From Christiangramia sp. OXR-203 (GTDB lineage Bacteria > Bacteroidota > Bacteroidia > Flavobacteriales > Flavobacteriaceae), in assembly GCF_034372165.1 (NCBI RefSeq), contig NZ_CP139698.1, positions 2,790,001-2,854,000 on the forward strand: a DNA stretch of 64,000 bases, given 5' to 3'. Positions 1 to 8,671 of this stretch are shown piece after piece. Within the stretch, counting starts at the first letter, position 1; every line of letters begins with the position of its first letter. The notes beneath the pieces are model-generated. The model made no database searches. It worked only from the letters and a program-made list of their open reading frames with translations, and was not told the DNA's origin. The translations under genes were made by a program, and so were the position numbers.

Positions 1-1165
1 CCGCGAAATATGATTTAAACCACGCTGCATTTTCGGGAGCATACTTTGTAGCATTACTGAAAACCGTGTTCACCCCGGCTTTAAAACGATCTGTAACGTC
101 TACATCAATTTTAGACCTAAGGTTGAATCTCTCATATTCGTTTTTCATATCAAGAATTCCTTCCTGTCCGAAATAGTTGGCTCCCAAGGAGTAGGTTACT
201 TTATCTGCTCCACCGGTGATTCCAATACTATGGTTTTGGATGATCCCATCACGAAGTACTTCTTCATACCAATCTGTATTTACGGCAGGTACATTAGGAT
301 TGATCCTGCTACGGCCATAACGTTCCATGGCATTTAATACAAATTGCACATCTGGAGCAGAGCCAGATTCGTACGCCATCGTAGTAAACTGCTCGGCATT
401 TGCCATTTTCAGAACATTCTGAGCTCTTTGTATCCCGGTATAGCCATCGTACTCTATTTGTGGCTTTTGATTCTTCTTACCAGACTTGGTTTCAATGATT
501 ACTACCCCGTTAGCCGCTCTTACTCCATATATAGCGGAAGACGAAGCATCTTTTAGAATGTTTATTGACTTGATATCCTTTGTATTCAAGAAGTCGATAT
601 TGTCATATAGCGTACCGTCTACTACATAAAGTACATTCGTTGCATCCTGGTAAGTACCAAGACCTCTAATTCTTACTGTAGGTGAATCTCCCGGAGAGCC
701 GGCACTTACAATTTGCACCCCAGAAACTTTACCTTGTAATGACTGCATCACGTTGGAAGTAGGAGTCTTTTCAATTTCTTCGGAATCTACTGAAACGATC
801 GCTCCCGTAAGGTCTCTTTTCTTCTGAGTACCATATCCAACTACTACGACCTCGTCTAATTGACCAGCATCTTCTTCAAGAGAGATATTATAATCATTAC
901 TAGAAGTGACCTGAACGGTTTGCTGTTTAAATCCTAAGAAAGTTACTCTGAATGTATCACCTTCTTCTACACCTTCGAGGCTGAAGTTACCATCGAAGTC
1001 TGTAACATCAAAAATATCTTTGTCTGTTACTTTAATTTCTGCACCTGGTAATGGAACACCACCTGTGTCTGTAATGATACCAGAAATGGTTTTTGTTTGC
1101 TGTGCGTGAGCGAGTATAGAACATACTCCAAAAATCACACAGGCTAATAGTAATTTTACCTTCAT
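1..1165 (-). CDS. SusC/RagA-family TonB-linked outer membrane receptor (5' part, cut by window edge)
   Basis: The first 388 residues are present; the gene runs off the left edge. A signal peptide (about 1-22, ending HAQQ) is followed by a carboxypeptidase-D-like beta-sandwich (about 27-100, starting TISGIITDTGG), the VVVGYGTQKK element just after it, and a plug domain with PTVRIRGLGT and LYVVDGT. This is the usual SusC N-terminus. The family forms the outer-membrane half of a glycan importer with a SusD lipoprotein, which would be expected beyond the left edge. Upstream on the same strand is a hybrid regulator gene, and a sulfatase lies divergent beyond it, which suggests import of a sulfated polysaccharide (inference). 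The start is the only ATG giving a signal peptide. Confidence 0.93.
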   Translation of the reverse strand, partial: MKVKLLLACVIFGVCSILAHAQQTKTISGIITDTGGVPLPGAEIKVTDKDIFDVTDFDGNFSLEGVEEGDTFRVTFLGFKQQTVQVTSSNDYNISLEEDAGQLDEVVVVGYGTQKKRDLTGAIVSVDSEEIEKTPTSNVMQSLQGKVSGVQIVSAGSPGDSPTVRIRGLGTYQDATNVLYVVDGTLYDNIDFLNTKDIKSINILKDASSSAIYGVRAANGVVIIETKSGKKNQKPQIEYDGYTGIQRAQNVLKMANAEQFTTMAYESGSAPDVQFVLNAMERYGRSRINPNVPAVNTDWYEEVLRDGIIQNHSIGITGGADKVTYSLGANYFGQEGILDMKNEYERFNLRSKIDVDVTDRFKAGVNTVFSNATKYAPENAAWFKSYFA

Positions 1166-1392
1166 ACTTGTTGGGTGTTTATGCTTATTTGAAGTCACAA
1201 TATACATCCAAGCTCAAATTTTACGCAAACGTTATAGTACACATCTACTACTTCAAGTATGTTCTTAGTGCAACTATCTTGTTATCAAGGCTCTATAATA
1301 GTTTTGAAGTAATTTGAAAGTAAATATTTTTCGTGTTGATGTAGTATTGTAGTACTTAAATTTTGTAATATTTATGACTATTTACTGATAAT

Positions 1393-4158
1393 TTAGAAAT
1401 TCTTTATCAGGAATTTTGTCAAATTCACATCACTTTCGAGCGCCATTTTCTTCCTTAAACGATACCTGTGAACCTCAACACCCCTGACAGAAATTCCCAT
1501 TAACGGAGCAATTTCTTTTGAACTCAAGTTCATTTTTAAATATGAACATAACTTTAGATCCTTCCCAGATAATTTTGGATACTCCGAAAGTATATCCTTA
1601 AAGAAATCTTCATGAACTTCATTAAAGTTAGTTTCGAAGACTTTCCATTCATCCTTACTCTTAACCGCCGCATTGATTTTGTTCATAATATGTTTCATCC
1701 TGTACTGGTTGGAGAAGGAATTTTTATCCTTGGAAAGTTCATTTTGTATCTCCATAAGAACTTCATTCTTCTTTGCAGCCATCATGGTAGTATTAGCCAG
1801 TTCTTTTCTTTTCAGGTCAATTTCATGAACCAGGCGATCGTGTTCTATTCTAGCTAATCTTTCCTGGTGCTCATCTTCAAATTTTTCTTCCAGCTTCTGC
1901 TGATGTTTTCTCAGTTTTCTCTTGTTAATTAGAAAGACCACGGCGATAAGGGCCATAAACAGTAATACGTATAAAGCTTTCATCCAGGCAGACAAATACC
2001 ATGGAGGAGCGATTCCAAAGGAGTATTTCGCCAGAACCTTCTTGTTATCCTGCTCCCTTTCATGGATGATATCTAGCGCGTAATCACCATAGGAAAGATT
2101 TCTAAGATTCAACCAGCCGTCGCTACCTATTTTACCGCTATATTCTTCATCTCCCTTTAGTTTATAGGATAGCTCGTTCAAATTAAGATTTGGAGCTCCA
2201 ACCTGTACGCTAATATTTCCTGATGTTCTGTACTTCAAGGTAGGTGAAGAACTAAGGTCGTAGTAACCATTATTGTCACCGAACTTTTTTATGAATCCTA
2301 TCGATTCCCATTCTTCAGAATCAGTCCTTTTAAAGGCTGCAAAATCCAGCTTAGCGAAGCCATCATTTAGGGTTATATAATAAGTGGAGTCATTCGGTCT
2401 GGTCAAATTTTCATTAGCCTTTACCAGCCTGTTATCCAGTACACTTGCAGAAAGCCCGAGTGTATTCTTGTCGAAATCTGTAAATAGTATACTACCATTT
2501 TCTTCATTATTGAAGACGAAAAAATCGCTTGTATCCTGAAGCAACCTCAAACCTCTAAAGTCTTCGAATTCTTCAAATTCTTCAAAAGTCTCCTTGAATG
2601 GATTATGCCTATACCAGTTCTCGTTGACAAAGCAAATGATCTGGCCATTCAGTTTGAATAAGTTTACTCTGTAGTTATCAGTTTCCCCTAGTGCAGGAAG
2701 TTTCTGGACTTCTATTTGTTGAAAATTATTATGTGTAATTCTGTACAAACCTTCGTAAGGATGGGCAGCCCATAGTACCTGATCATTCTCAAATACAATT
2801 TGCTTCACTGGAAAATTCACTCCTTCCACTTCGCTTACTTCTCCAGTATTTTGATCGTAAATACTAATTCCCGTATACTCTCCCAGCAAATAAAGATTTT
2901 CACTACCGGGCACTTTCTCTATACAGAAACTACCCGTTCTTTTCTTAACCGGAATGAACTGATCCTTTTGTACCTGATAGATGCCTGTATTGTGATTCAC
3001 AAAAAGTTGATCATCCAGAACTTCAAGATTCCAGACATGGTCCTGACTTCCTTCCAGTAAACTCATCTTTCCATTCTGAAAAGTGTGTACACCGGTATTA
3101 CTAGCCAGATATGTTTTACCTCCAAACTCTTCAATATCATAAACAGCACCTAGTTCACCAGAATGATCTGTAAAGAATTTTAAAGGTGAATCAAGATCAA
3201 GTTTATCTATTCCTTTGTCCAATGCCAGCCATAAATTCCCCTGATGATAGCTCATCCCTAAGACCGTGTTGTTTTGTAAACCTTCAATACGATTGTAAAA
3301 CCGAAGTTCTTTAGTATCAAGATCGTATTCCGCTACGCCATTTTTGATTGTTCCAATAAGAACTTTTTCTTCTGAAACGCTCAGAATATGGTTAAGCTCA
3401 GATTCTGAAAGAAATTCATTCAGTTCTATGTCCTCGATCTTTGATAATTCCCCTTCGGAGTAAATAAAAAGAGAATTTTTACTTCCTATATATAAGGTAT
3501 CATTTAGAGCGAATAATTCTACAATATTTAATCCTTCCAGGGCTGAAAGATCTCCTTCCAGTTCCAGCCTGGCATTATCATTCGTTAAATAAAATATTCC
3601 TTTGCTTCTTTCGGCAATTACCAACCGACCTTGAAAAACCTCCATTGCCGTGGAAATATGGTTCTGAACTTTTAAGATCTCATTATCCTCATATTTAAAA
3701 ACACCTCCAAAAGATCTGAAGTAAATAGTTTCACCCAGGGATTCTATGCTCCAGAATTCATCACTTTGCAATTCCAGTCCGGTCATTAGTTTACTCAACG
3801 AGTGATAAACCATTTTACCTTTTTCATCGGTCTGCCAGTAACCAAATTCCCTGAAAGATCCTGTATATATTCTATCTCCTTTTGGAAATACCGATCGAAT
3901 GATGGAGCCACTTTCAAGTTTATGTAATTCCCAGCTTAATCCATCAAATTCTAAGAGGCCCTGATTATTTGCAGCAAATACTACCCCGCGATCATCCACA
4001 GCAATATCCCAATTCTGGCTGGCAGCATCATATAAAGCAGGATTATAGTTTTGTATAGGTGGAAGTAATTCCTGAGAATAAGTAGCATTCAGAGTTAAAC
4101 ATATAATAATCAGTATTTTAAATATTTTATGAATCATTTCGTACAGGTAATTGTGCAT
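1393..4158 (-). CDS. Beta-propeller (triple-tyrosine type) membrane regulator with C-terminal LuxR HTH
   Basis: A 921-residue protein with an N-terminal signal peptide or anchor (about 1-30), a long periplasmic region of repeated propeller-like strands (motifs such as IYTGSFREFGYWQ and NLWLALDKGIDKL), and a Y_Y_Y-like sandwich before a membrane segment at about 725-745. A coiled coil follows (about 750-815), then a cytoplasmic LuxR/GerE-type helix-turn-helix at about 860-915 (LSSKEIAPLMGISVRGVEVHRYRLRKK). There is no histidine kinase domain, so it resembles the one-component relatives of hybrid two-component systems that control PULs in Bacteroidota. It lies just upstream of the susC gene and probably regulates it (inference). 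An alternative start at 4137 gives a tidier signal peptide. Confidence 0.85.
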   Translation of the reverse strand: MHNYLYEMIHKIFKILIIICLTLNATYSQELLPPIQNYNPALYDAASQNWDIAVDDRGVVFAANNQGLLEFDGLSWELHKLESGSIIRSVFPKGDRIYTGSFREFGYWQTDEKGKMVYHSLSKLMTGLELQSDEFWSIESLGETIYFRSFGGVFKYEDNEILKVQNHISTAMEVFQGRLVIAERSKGIFYLTNDNARLELEGDLSALEGLNIVELFALNDTLYIGSKNSLFIYSEGELSKIEDIELNEFLSESELNHILSVSEEKVLIGTIKNGVAEYDLDTKELRFYNRIEGLQNNTVLGMSYHQGNLWLALDKGIDKLDLDSPLKFFTDHSGELGAVYDIEEFGGKTYLASNTGVHTFQNGKMSLLEGSQDHVWNLEVLDDQLFVNHNTGIYQVQKDQFIPVKKRTGSFCIEKVPGSENLYLLGEYTGISIYDQNTGEVSEVEGVNFPVKQIVFENDQVLWAAHPYEGLYRITHNNFQQIEVQKLPALGETDNYRVNLFKLNGQIICFVNENWYRHNPFKETFEEFEEFEDFRGLRLLQDTSDFFVFNNEENGSILFTDFDKNTLGLSASVLDNRLVKANENLTRPNDSTYYITLNDGFAKLDFAAFKRTDSEEWESIGFIKKFGDNNGYYDLSSSPTLKYRTSGNISVQVGAPNLNLNELSYKLKGDEEYSGKIGSDGWLNLRNLSYGDYALDIIHEREQDNKKVLAKYSFGIAPPWYLSAWMKALYVLLFMALIAVVFLINKRKLRKHQQKLEEKFEDEHQERLARIEHDRLVHEIDLKRKELANTTMMAAKKNEVLMEIQNELSKDKNSFSNQYRMKHIMNKINAAVKSKDEWKVFETNFNEVHEDFFKDILSEYPKLSGKDLKLCSYLKMNLSSKEIAPLMGISVRGVEVHRYRLRKKMALESDVNLTKFLIKNF

Positions 4159-4230
4159 GCTATGAGCAGGTGAAAATTAAACAATTCCTATAAAACTTTT
4201 GCATTTTTCCTCTATACAAAATCTATCTCA

Positions 4231-5916
4231 ATGTTACATCGAAGCTTGCCTATTTACTTTCTAATTCTTTTAAGCTCTATCTTTTTACAATCCTGCCAGG
4301 AAAAAACTTCTGAAGAAGTGACTGCAGATAAAAAACCCAATATCATCTTTATCATGACAGATGATCACGCTGCTCAGGCTATAAGTGCCTATGGACATCC
4401 AGTAAGTCAATTGGCTCCCACTCCAAATATTGACCGGATTGCCAATAACGGAGCTCGCTTTTTGAATAATTTCTGCACGAATTCTATTTGTGGACCCAGC
4501 AGGGCTGTGATCCTAACTGGAAAATTTAGTCACATAAATGGTTTCAGAATGAATGGGGACATCTTCGATGGTTCTCAACCTACATTGCCAAAATATTTGA
4601 AAGGTGCAGGATATAATACTTCTATAGTCGGAAAATGGCATTTGCATGGTAAGCCAGAGGGTTTCGATCACTGGCAAATCCTCAATGACCAGGGAAATTA
4701 TTACAACCCCGAGTTTATTACCAAAAATGACACCAGCGTTGTTGAAGGATATGCAACAGACCTCATTACCAATATGAGTATAGAGTGGTTACAGAACCGT
4801 GATTCCGAAGAGAAGAAAAAACCATTCTTCCTGATGGTTCATCATAAGGCTCCACATAGAAACTGGATGCCACCAATAAGGCACATCAATACCTACGATT
4901 CTATTAAGTTTCCACTTCCAGAAAGTTTTTACAGTAAACATGAAAATCAGCTTGCCGCAAAGCACCAGTTACAAACTATTTATAATGACATGTATGAAGG
5001 GCATGATCTCAAAATGACCATTGAGAAAGGCAGTGATTCATTAAGACATAATCCGTGGAAAACAGATTTTGATAGAATGACAAAAGCTCAGCGTGCCGAT
5101 TGGGATAAAGCCTACCGACCTAAAAATGACGCCTTTCATGAAGCTGATCTTAAAGGAAAGGATCTTGCGGAATGGAAAGGGCAAAGATATATGCGGGATT
5201 ATATGGGAACTGCACAGGCAGTCGATGAAGGCGTTGGAAAAATCCTCGATTACCTGGATGCAGAAGGACTCACAGAGAACACCATTATCGTTTATACTAC
5301 AGATCAAGGATTTTACCTTGGTGAGAAAGGCTTTTTTGATAAGCGTTTTATGTATGAAGAGTCATTAGCCATGCCTTTGCTTATACAATACCCGAAGGCG
5401 ATCTCAAAAGGAATTGTCATTGACGCACTGACTCAAAATCTGGATTTCGCTCCAACCTTTCTGGATTACGCCGGCACTGAAATTCCTGAAAAAATGCAGG
5501 GTAAATCTCTTAGGCCTCTACTCTCCAGTTCTGAGAACAATAAGACCTTCAGAAATGCCATTTATTATCATTATTATGATTTTCCAGCTTTTCATATGGT
5601 TAAAAGGCACTACGGAATAAGAACAGACCGGTATAAACTTATCCATTTTTACGATGATATTGACGAATGGGAACTTTACGATCTTGAGACAGATCCAAAG
5701 GAGTTGAACAATCTATATGGCGATCAAAAGTATGCGGATATTCAGAAGAAACTACATTTAGAGCTAGAAGAACTTCAGGAGAATTACGAGGTGACCGAAG
5801 AGGAATTCGCCACTACACCAAAAGCTCAGGTTAAAAAAGCCTATGAAAATTTTGCCCGTCTCGCTGATGAGGAGCCAGATTCTTATGAAGGCTATCATTC
5901 TTTGAAAAAAAATTAA
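4231..5916 (+). CDS. S1-family sulfatase, predicted lipoprotein
   Basis: A 561-residue type I sulfatase. The lipobox FLQSC (Cys22) predicts an exported lipoprotein. The metal-binding Asp pair is in IMTDDH (44-45). The formylglycine signature CGPSR has its Cys at about 87, followed by TGKFSHINGF and later GKWHLHG. TTDQGFYLGEKGFFDKRF is the typical C-terminal half metal/substrate region. The Cys-type signature needs a formylglycine-generating enzyme or anSME, which is not evident in this window. It removes sulfate esters from glycans; the exact substrate cannot be read from sequence. It is divergent from the regulator/susC pair, consistent with a sulfated-glycan locus. Confidence 0.9.
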   Translation: MLHRSLPIYFLILLSSIFLQSCQEKTSEEVTADKKPNIIFIMTDDHAAQAISAYGHPVSQLAPTPNIDRIANNGARFLNNFCTNSICGPSRAVILTGKFSHINGFRMNGDIFDGSQPTLPKYLKGAGYNTSIVGKWHLHGKPEGFDHWQILNDQGNYYNPEFITKNDTSVVEGYATDLITNMSIEWLQNRDSEEKKKPFFLMVHHKAPHRNWMPPIRHINTYDSIKFPLPESFYSKHENQLAAKHQLQTIYNDMYEGHDLKMTIEKGSDSLRHNPWKTDFDRMTKAQRADWDKAYRPKNDAFHEADLKGKDLAEWKGQRYMRDYMGTAQAVDEGVGKILDYLDAEGLTENTIIVYTTDQGFYLGEKGFFDKRFMYEESLAMPLLIQYPKAISKGIVIDALTQNLDFAPTFLDYAGTEIPEKMQGKSLRPLLSSSENNKTFRNAIYYHYYDFPAFHMVKRHYGIRTDRYKLIHFYDDIDEWELYDLETDPKELNNLYGDQKYADIQKKLHLELEELQENYEVTEEEFATTPKAQVKKAYENFARLADEEPDSYEGYHSLKKN

Positions 5917-5994
5917 TCTTTTGAGCTAATAGTTTATCGTTTAGGAGTCACTATGATTTTGGAATATTTCCTATTTTTGGATAAATTCCTAATT

Positions 5995-7254
5995 ATGGAT
6001 TTCGATCGAATAAAAGAAAAATTAAATATTCTGGCAGACGCTGCTAAATATGATGTTTCATGTTCTAGTAGTGGATCCAAGCGAACCAATACCAAGAAAG
6101 GCTTGGGTGACTCATCAGGAATGGGTATTTGTCACTCCTATACACAAGATGGCCGTTGCGTATCCTTACTGAAGATCCTTCTTACGAATCATTGCATATT
6201 CGATTGCGCTTATTGCGTTACCCGAAAATCCAATGATATTAAAAGAGCTGCTTTTAAGGTACAGGAAGTTGTAGATCTTACCATAAGCTTTTATCGTAGG
6301 AATTACATTGAAGGTCTTTTTCTAAGTTCAGGGATTTTTAAAAGTCCAGATCATACAATGGAAAGATTGATTCGAGTAGCCAAAAAATTGAGGGAAGAAG
6401 AGAACTTTAATGGCTATATACATCTTAAGAGCATTCCTGGAGCCAGTGATGAATTAATGAGAGAGGCTGGACTCTATGCCGACAGGTTGAGCGTAAATAT
6501 TGAGATCCCAACAAAATCAGGTCTTAAACTACTAGCGCCCGAGAAAAAACATGAGGACTTCATGAAGCCCATGGAGAAGGTAAAGAATGAGATCATTCAA
6601 TATAAATCTGAGTCGAAACTTATCAAAAGCACTCCTAAATATGCACCTGCAGGCCAAAGTACCCAGATGATCGTTGGAGCTACCGGTGAAAGCGATCGGG
6701 ATATCATGTACTCATCAGCATTCTTTTATAAGAATTACAATATGAAAAGGGTTTATTATTCTGGTTATGTCCCAATTAGTAATGATCCTCGTTTACCTGC
6801 TTTAGGAACTCAGGTTCCCATGATGCGTGAAAACCGACTCTATCAAACAGATTGGTTGATGCGCTTTTATGGGTATGATGTTCGGGAACTTTTGAATAAT
6901 GATTTCCAGCATCTTGAAATGGACATAGATCCTAAACTGAGTTATGCACTCCGTAACCGACATTTATTCCCTGTAGATATCAATAAAGTCGACAGACAGC
7001 TACTATTACGCGTTCCGGGAATTGGATTAAAGTCGGTTAATAAGATCCTTCAGGCACGAAAATTTAGAAAATTAAACTGGGAACATCTTCAGAAGATCGG
7101 TATCTCTATGAATCGCGCTAAGTATTTCATTACCTGTGATGCCAGGGAAAAGGAACTTAAAGATGTAAGCAGTGAAAACTTAAAGCAGTTAATCATTCAA
7201 AATTCCTTCAGTAAATATCGAAAGGAATTTAATCAGCAACTTAGTTTATTTTAA
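5995..7254 (+). CDS. Putative DNA modification/repair radical SAM protein (rSAM_link_UDG type)
   Basis: The start is set at ATG 5995 (MDFDRIKEKLNIL), which matches the family N-terminus. The frame extends upstream to 5953, but those 14 residues look like leader sequence. The radical-SAM cluster CX3CX2C is in NHCIFDCAYC (Cys 67, 71, 74). Further Cys residues occur at about 23, 46 and 55. The C-terminal third has a helix-hairpin-helix DNA-binding motif (LLLRVPGIGLKSVNKIL). The family is defined mainly by its fixed partnership with the next gene, which in other bacteria can be fused to a uracil-DNA-glycosylase-like domain. The chemistry and substrate are unknown; the HhH motif and partner suggest nucleic acid. 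It overlaps the next gene by 1 base. Confidence 0.88.
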   Translation: MDFDRIKEKLNILADAAKYDVSCSSSGSKRTNTKKGLGDSSGMGICHSYTQDGRCVSLLKILLTNHCIFDCAYCVTRKSNDIKRAAFKVQEVVDLTISFYRRNYIEGLFLSSGIFKSPDHTMERLIRVAKKLREEENFNGYIHLKSIPGASDELMREAGLYADRLSVNIEIPTKSGLKLLAPEKKHEDFMKPMEKVKNEIIQYKSESKLIKSTPKYAPAGQSTQMIVGATGESDRDIMYSSAFFYKNYNMKRVYYSGYVPISNDPRLPALGTQVPMMRENRLYQTDWLMRFYGYDVRELLNNDFQHLEMDIDPKLSYALRNRHLFPVDINKVDRQLLLRVPGIGLKSVNKILQARKFRKLNWEHLQKIGISMNRAKYFITCDAREKELKDVSSENLKQLIIQNSFSKYRKEFNQQLSLF

Positions 7255-8030
7255 TGAAAAGCGTTGTACTGAAATATGATGGAAGTTTTCCGGGATTTTT
7301 GACCTGTGTTTTCAATGCCTATGAGCAGAAGCTGGAAATTACCGAGATCATTCCTGAAGGAGAAGATCAGAAACAATTATTTAGTGAAACGCTAGAAGTA
7401 ATTACTGAAGATTTCAAGGTACAGAGAGTTTTAAAATCATTGAAGAAAAAGTTGTCATCAAATGGTGTTAAGAGATTATACTATTCTTTCCTGAGTGAAA
7501 TTCCCGGGATCGAACTGAAGATGTATGATATGATTCGATATGTCTATAGTTCTCAAGAGAAGGCAGAACTGGATTACTCTCATCCATCAGTGCTGGATAT
7601 TTCCAAAGCAGCAAAACAGGTTGGACGCGAAAAGCATAGAATGGAGGCATTTATAAGATTTAGACTTACTAAAGATGACCTATATTTCGCGGTGATCGAA
7701 CCAGACTTTAATGTTTTGCCTGTGATCACGAAGCATTTCAAAAGCAGGTATGCAGACCAGCGATGGTTGATTTATGATCTTAAGCGAAAATTGGGAGTGC
7801 ATTATGATCTTCAAAAGGCAGAATATGTTTCGATGGAATTACCTGAAGATATAGGTATCTCAGGCGGAAATCCCGACTATTTTGCTGAAGGAGAAATCTA
7901 CTTTCAACATTTATGGAAAGAATACTTTGACTCCACAAACATCAAAAGTCGAGTAAATATGCGGCTTCACATTCAACACGTGCCTAAAAGATATTGGAAA
8001 TATTTAAGTGAAAAGAGTCCTTTTGCATAA
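7254..8030 (+). CDS. TIGR03915-type putative DNA repair protein (DUF4130-like partner of radical SAM)
   Basis: A 258-residue protein translationally coupled to the radical-SAM gene (TAATG junction). The features match the DUF4130/TIGR03915 family: VLKYDGSFPGFLTCVFNAYE at the start, a central V(G)REKHRMEAFIRFRLTKDDLYFAVIEP segment, and DQRWLIYDLKRKLGVHYDL. In several other phyla this domain is followed by a UdgX-like uracil glycosylase domain. Here the protein ends at KRYWKYLSEKSPFA, so no glycosylase domain is present. The role is inferred only from the conserved pairing: these two genes probably act together on DNA or a nucleotide. Confidence 0.85.
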   Translation: MKSVVLKYDGSFPGFLTCVFNAYEQKLEITEIIPEGEDQKQLFSETLEVITEDFKVQRVLKSLKKKLSSNGVKRLYYSFLSEIPGIELKMYDMIRYVYSSQEKAELDYSHPSVLDISKAAKQVGREKHRMEAFIRFRLTKDDLYFAVIEPDFNVLPVITKHFKSRYADQRWLIYDLKRKLGVHYDLQKAEYVSMELPEDIGISGGNPDYFAEGEIYFQHLWKEYFDSTNIKSRVNMRLHIQHVPKRYWKYLSEKSPFA

Positions 8031-8077
8031 TAAAATTTTGTTTAAATTTGTGTCTTCAACTAATTAAACATTTTACA

Positions 8078-8311
8078 ATGAAAAAATTTTTATTATTATT
8101 TGCAGTTGCATCAATGAGCCTTTCTATCTATTCTTGTAGAGAAACTACTGAAGAAAACATGGAAGAAGACATGGAGCAAGCAGGTGAAAACGTAGAAAAC
8201 GAAATGGAAGAAGCTGGTCAGGAAGTAGAAGATGCTGCTGAGAACGCTGAAACCGAAATGGAAGAAGAAGTAGAAGGAACTGACGATATGAACGGTGATG
8301 ATGATATGTAA
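8078..8311 (+). CDS. Small acidic lipoprotein, tandem copy 1
   Basis: The start is ATG 8078 (MKKFLLLFAVASMSLSIYSC); the open frame begins at 8048, but that would bury the signal peptide. It has 77 residues. The lipobox SIYSC puts the lipidated Cys at residue 20. The mature part is almost entirely Glu/Asp/Asn/Met in a repeating pattern (ENMEEDMEQAGENVENEMEE), predicted as a long acidic amphipathic helix. It shares the CRETT(E/Q)E start of the mature region with the next gene, so the two are a tandem duplication. The function is unknown; such lipoproteins are common in flavobacteria. Confidence 0.75.
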   Translation: MKKFLLLFAVASMSLSIYSCRETTEENMEEDMEQAGENVENEMEEAGQEVEDAAENAETEMEEEVEGTDDMNGDDDM

Positions 8312-8334
8312 TCATTTTCTTTCTTAATATGATT

Positions 8335-8362
8335 AAAGCCATTCATTTGAATGGCTTTTTTT
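8335..8362 (+). terminator. Intrinsic terminator between the tandem lipoprotein genes
   Basis: AAAGCCATTC and GAATGGCTTT form a perfect 10-base stem around a short loop and are followed by a T run. It lies 24 bases after the first lipoprotein stop, so the two lipoprotein genes are probably separate transcription units. Confidence 0.85.
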
Positions 8363-8386
8363 AGTTTAACCCTAAAATTATAAACA

Positions 8387-8635
8387 ATGAAAAAGACTGT
8401 AACGATCCTGGCCTTAGCTGCAATGAGTATTTCTATGTATTCCTGCCGAGAAACAACCCAGGAAAAGACTGAAGAAGCAGCGGAAGCGATTGGAAATGAT
8501 ATTGAAGATGGTGCCAGAGAAGCTGGAGAAAAGATCGAGCGTGGAGCTAAGAAAGTTGGTGAAGAGATCGATGAAGAAATTCACGATACAGACGATGTAA
8601 ATAATGAGGAAGAGACAGATGACACTGTCCAGTAA
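8387..8635 (+). CDS. Small acidic lipoprotein, tandem copy 2
   Basis: An 82-residue paralog of the preceding gene. The signal peptide has the lipobox SMYSC (Cys20), followed by CRETTQEKTEEAAEAIG. The mature part alternates charged residues (DGAREAGEKIERGAKKVGEEI) and looks like a YtxH/apolipoprotein-like amphipathic helix. It is less strictly acidic than copy 1 because Lys and Arg alternate with Glu. The function is unknown. Confidence 0.75.
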   Translation: MKKTVTILALAAMSISMYSCRETTQEKTEEAAEAIGNDIEDGAREAGEKIERGAKKVGEEIDEEIHDTDDVNNEEETDDTVQ

Positions 8636-8638
8636 TAT

Positions 8639-8671
8639 AAAAAGCGGCACGATGTGTCGCTTTATTTTTTT
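8639..8671. terminator. Bidirectional intrinsic terminator
   Basis: AAAGCGGCAC and GTGTCGCTTT form a stem-loop (one mismatch) with A and T runs on both sides. It lies between the convergent lipoprotein and polyprenyl synthase genes and overlaps the latter's stop codon. Confidence 0.8.

Noticed and set aside
1166-1392. Possible small RNA or operator between susC and its regulator
   Set aside because: AT-rich with short imperfect dyads only; nothing strong enough to call.
5995-7254. Radical SAM gene beside a Cys-type sulfatase taken as anaerobic sulfatase maturase (anSME)
   Set aside because: It lacks the Cys-rich SPASM tail of anSME, has a helix-hairpin-helix at the C-terminus, and is coupled to the TIGR03915-type gene instead.
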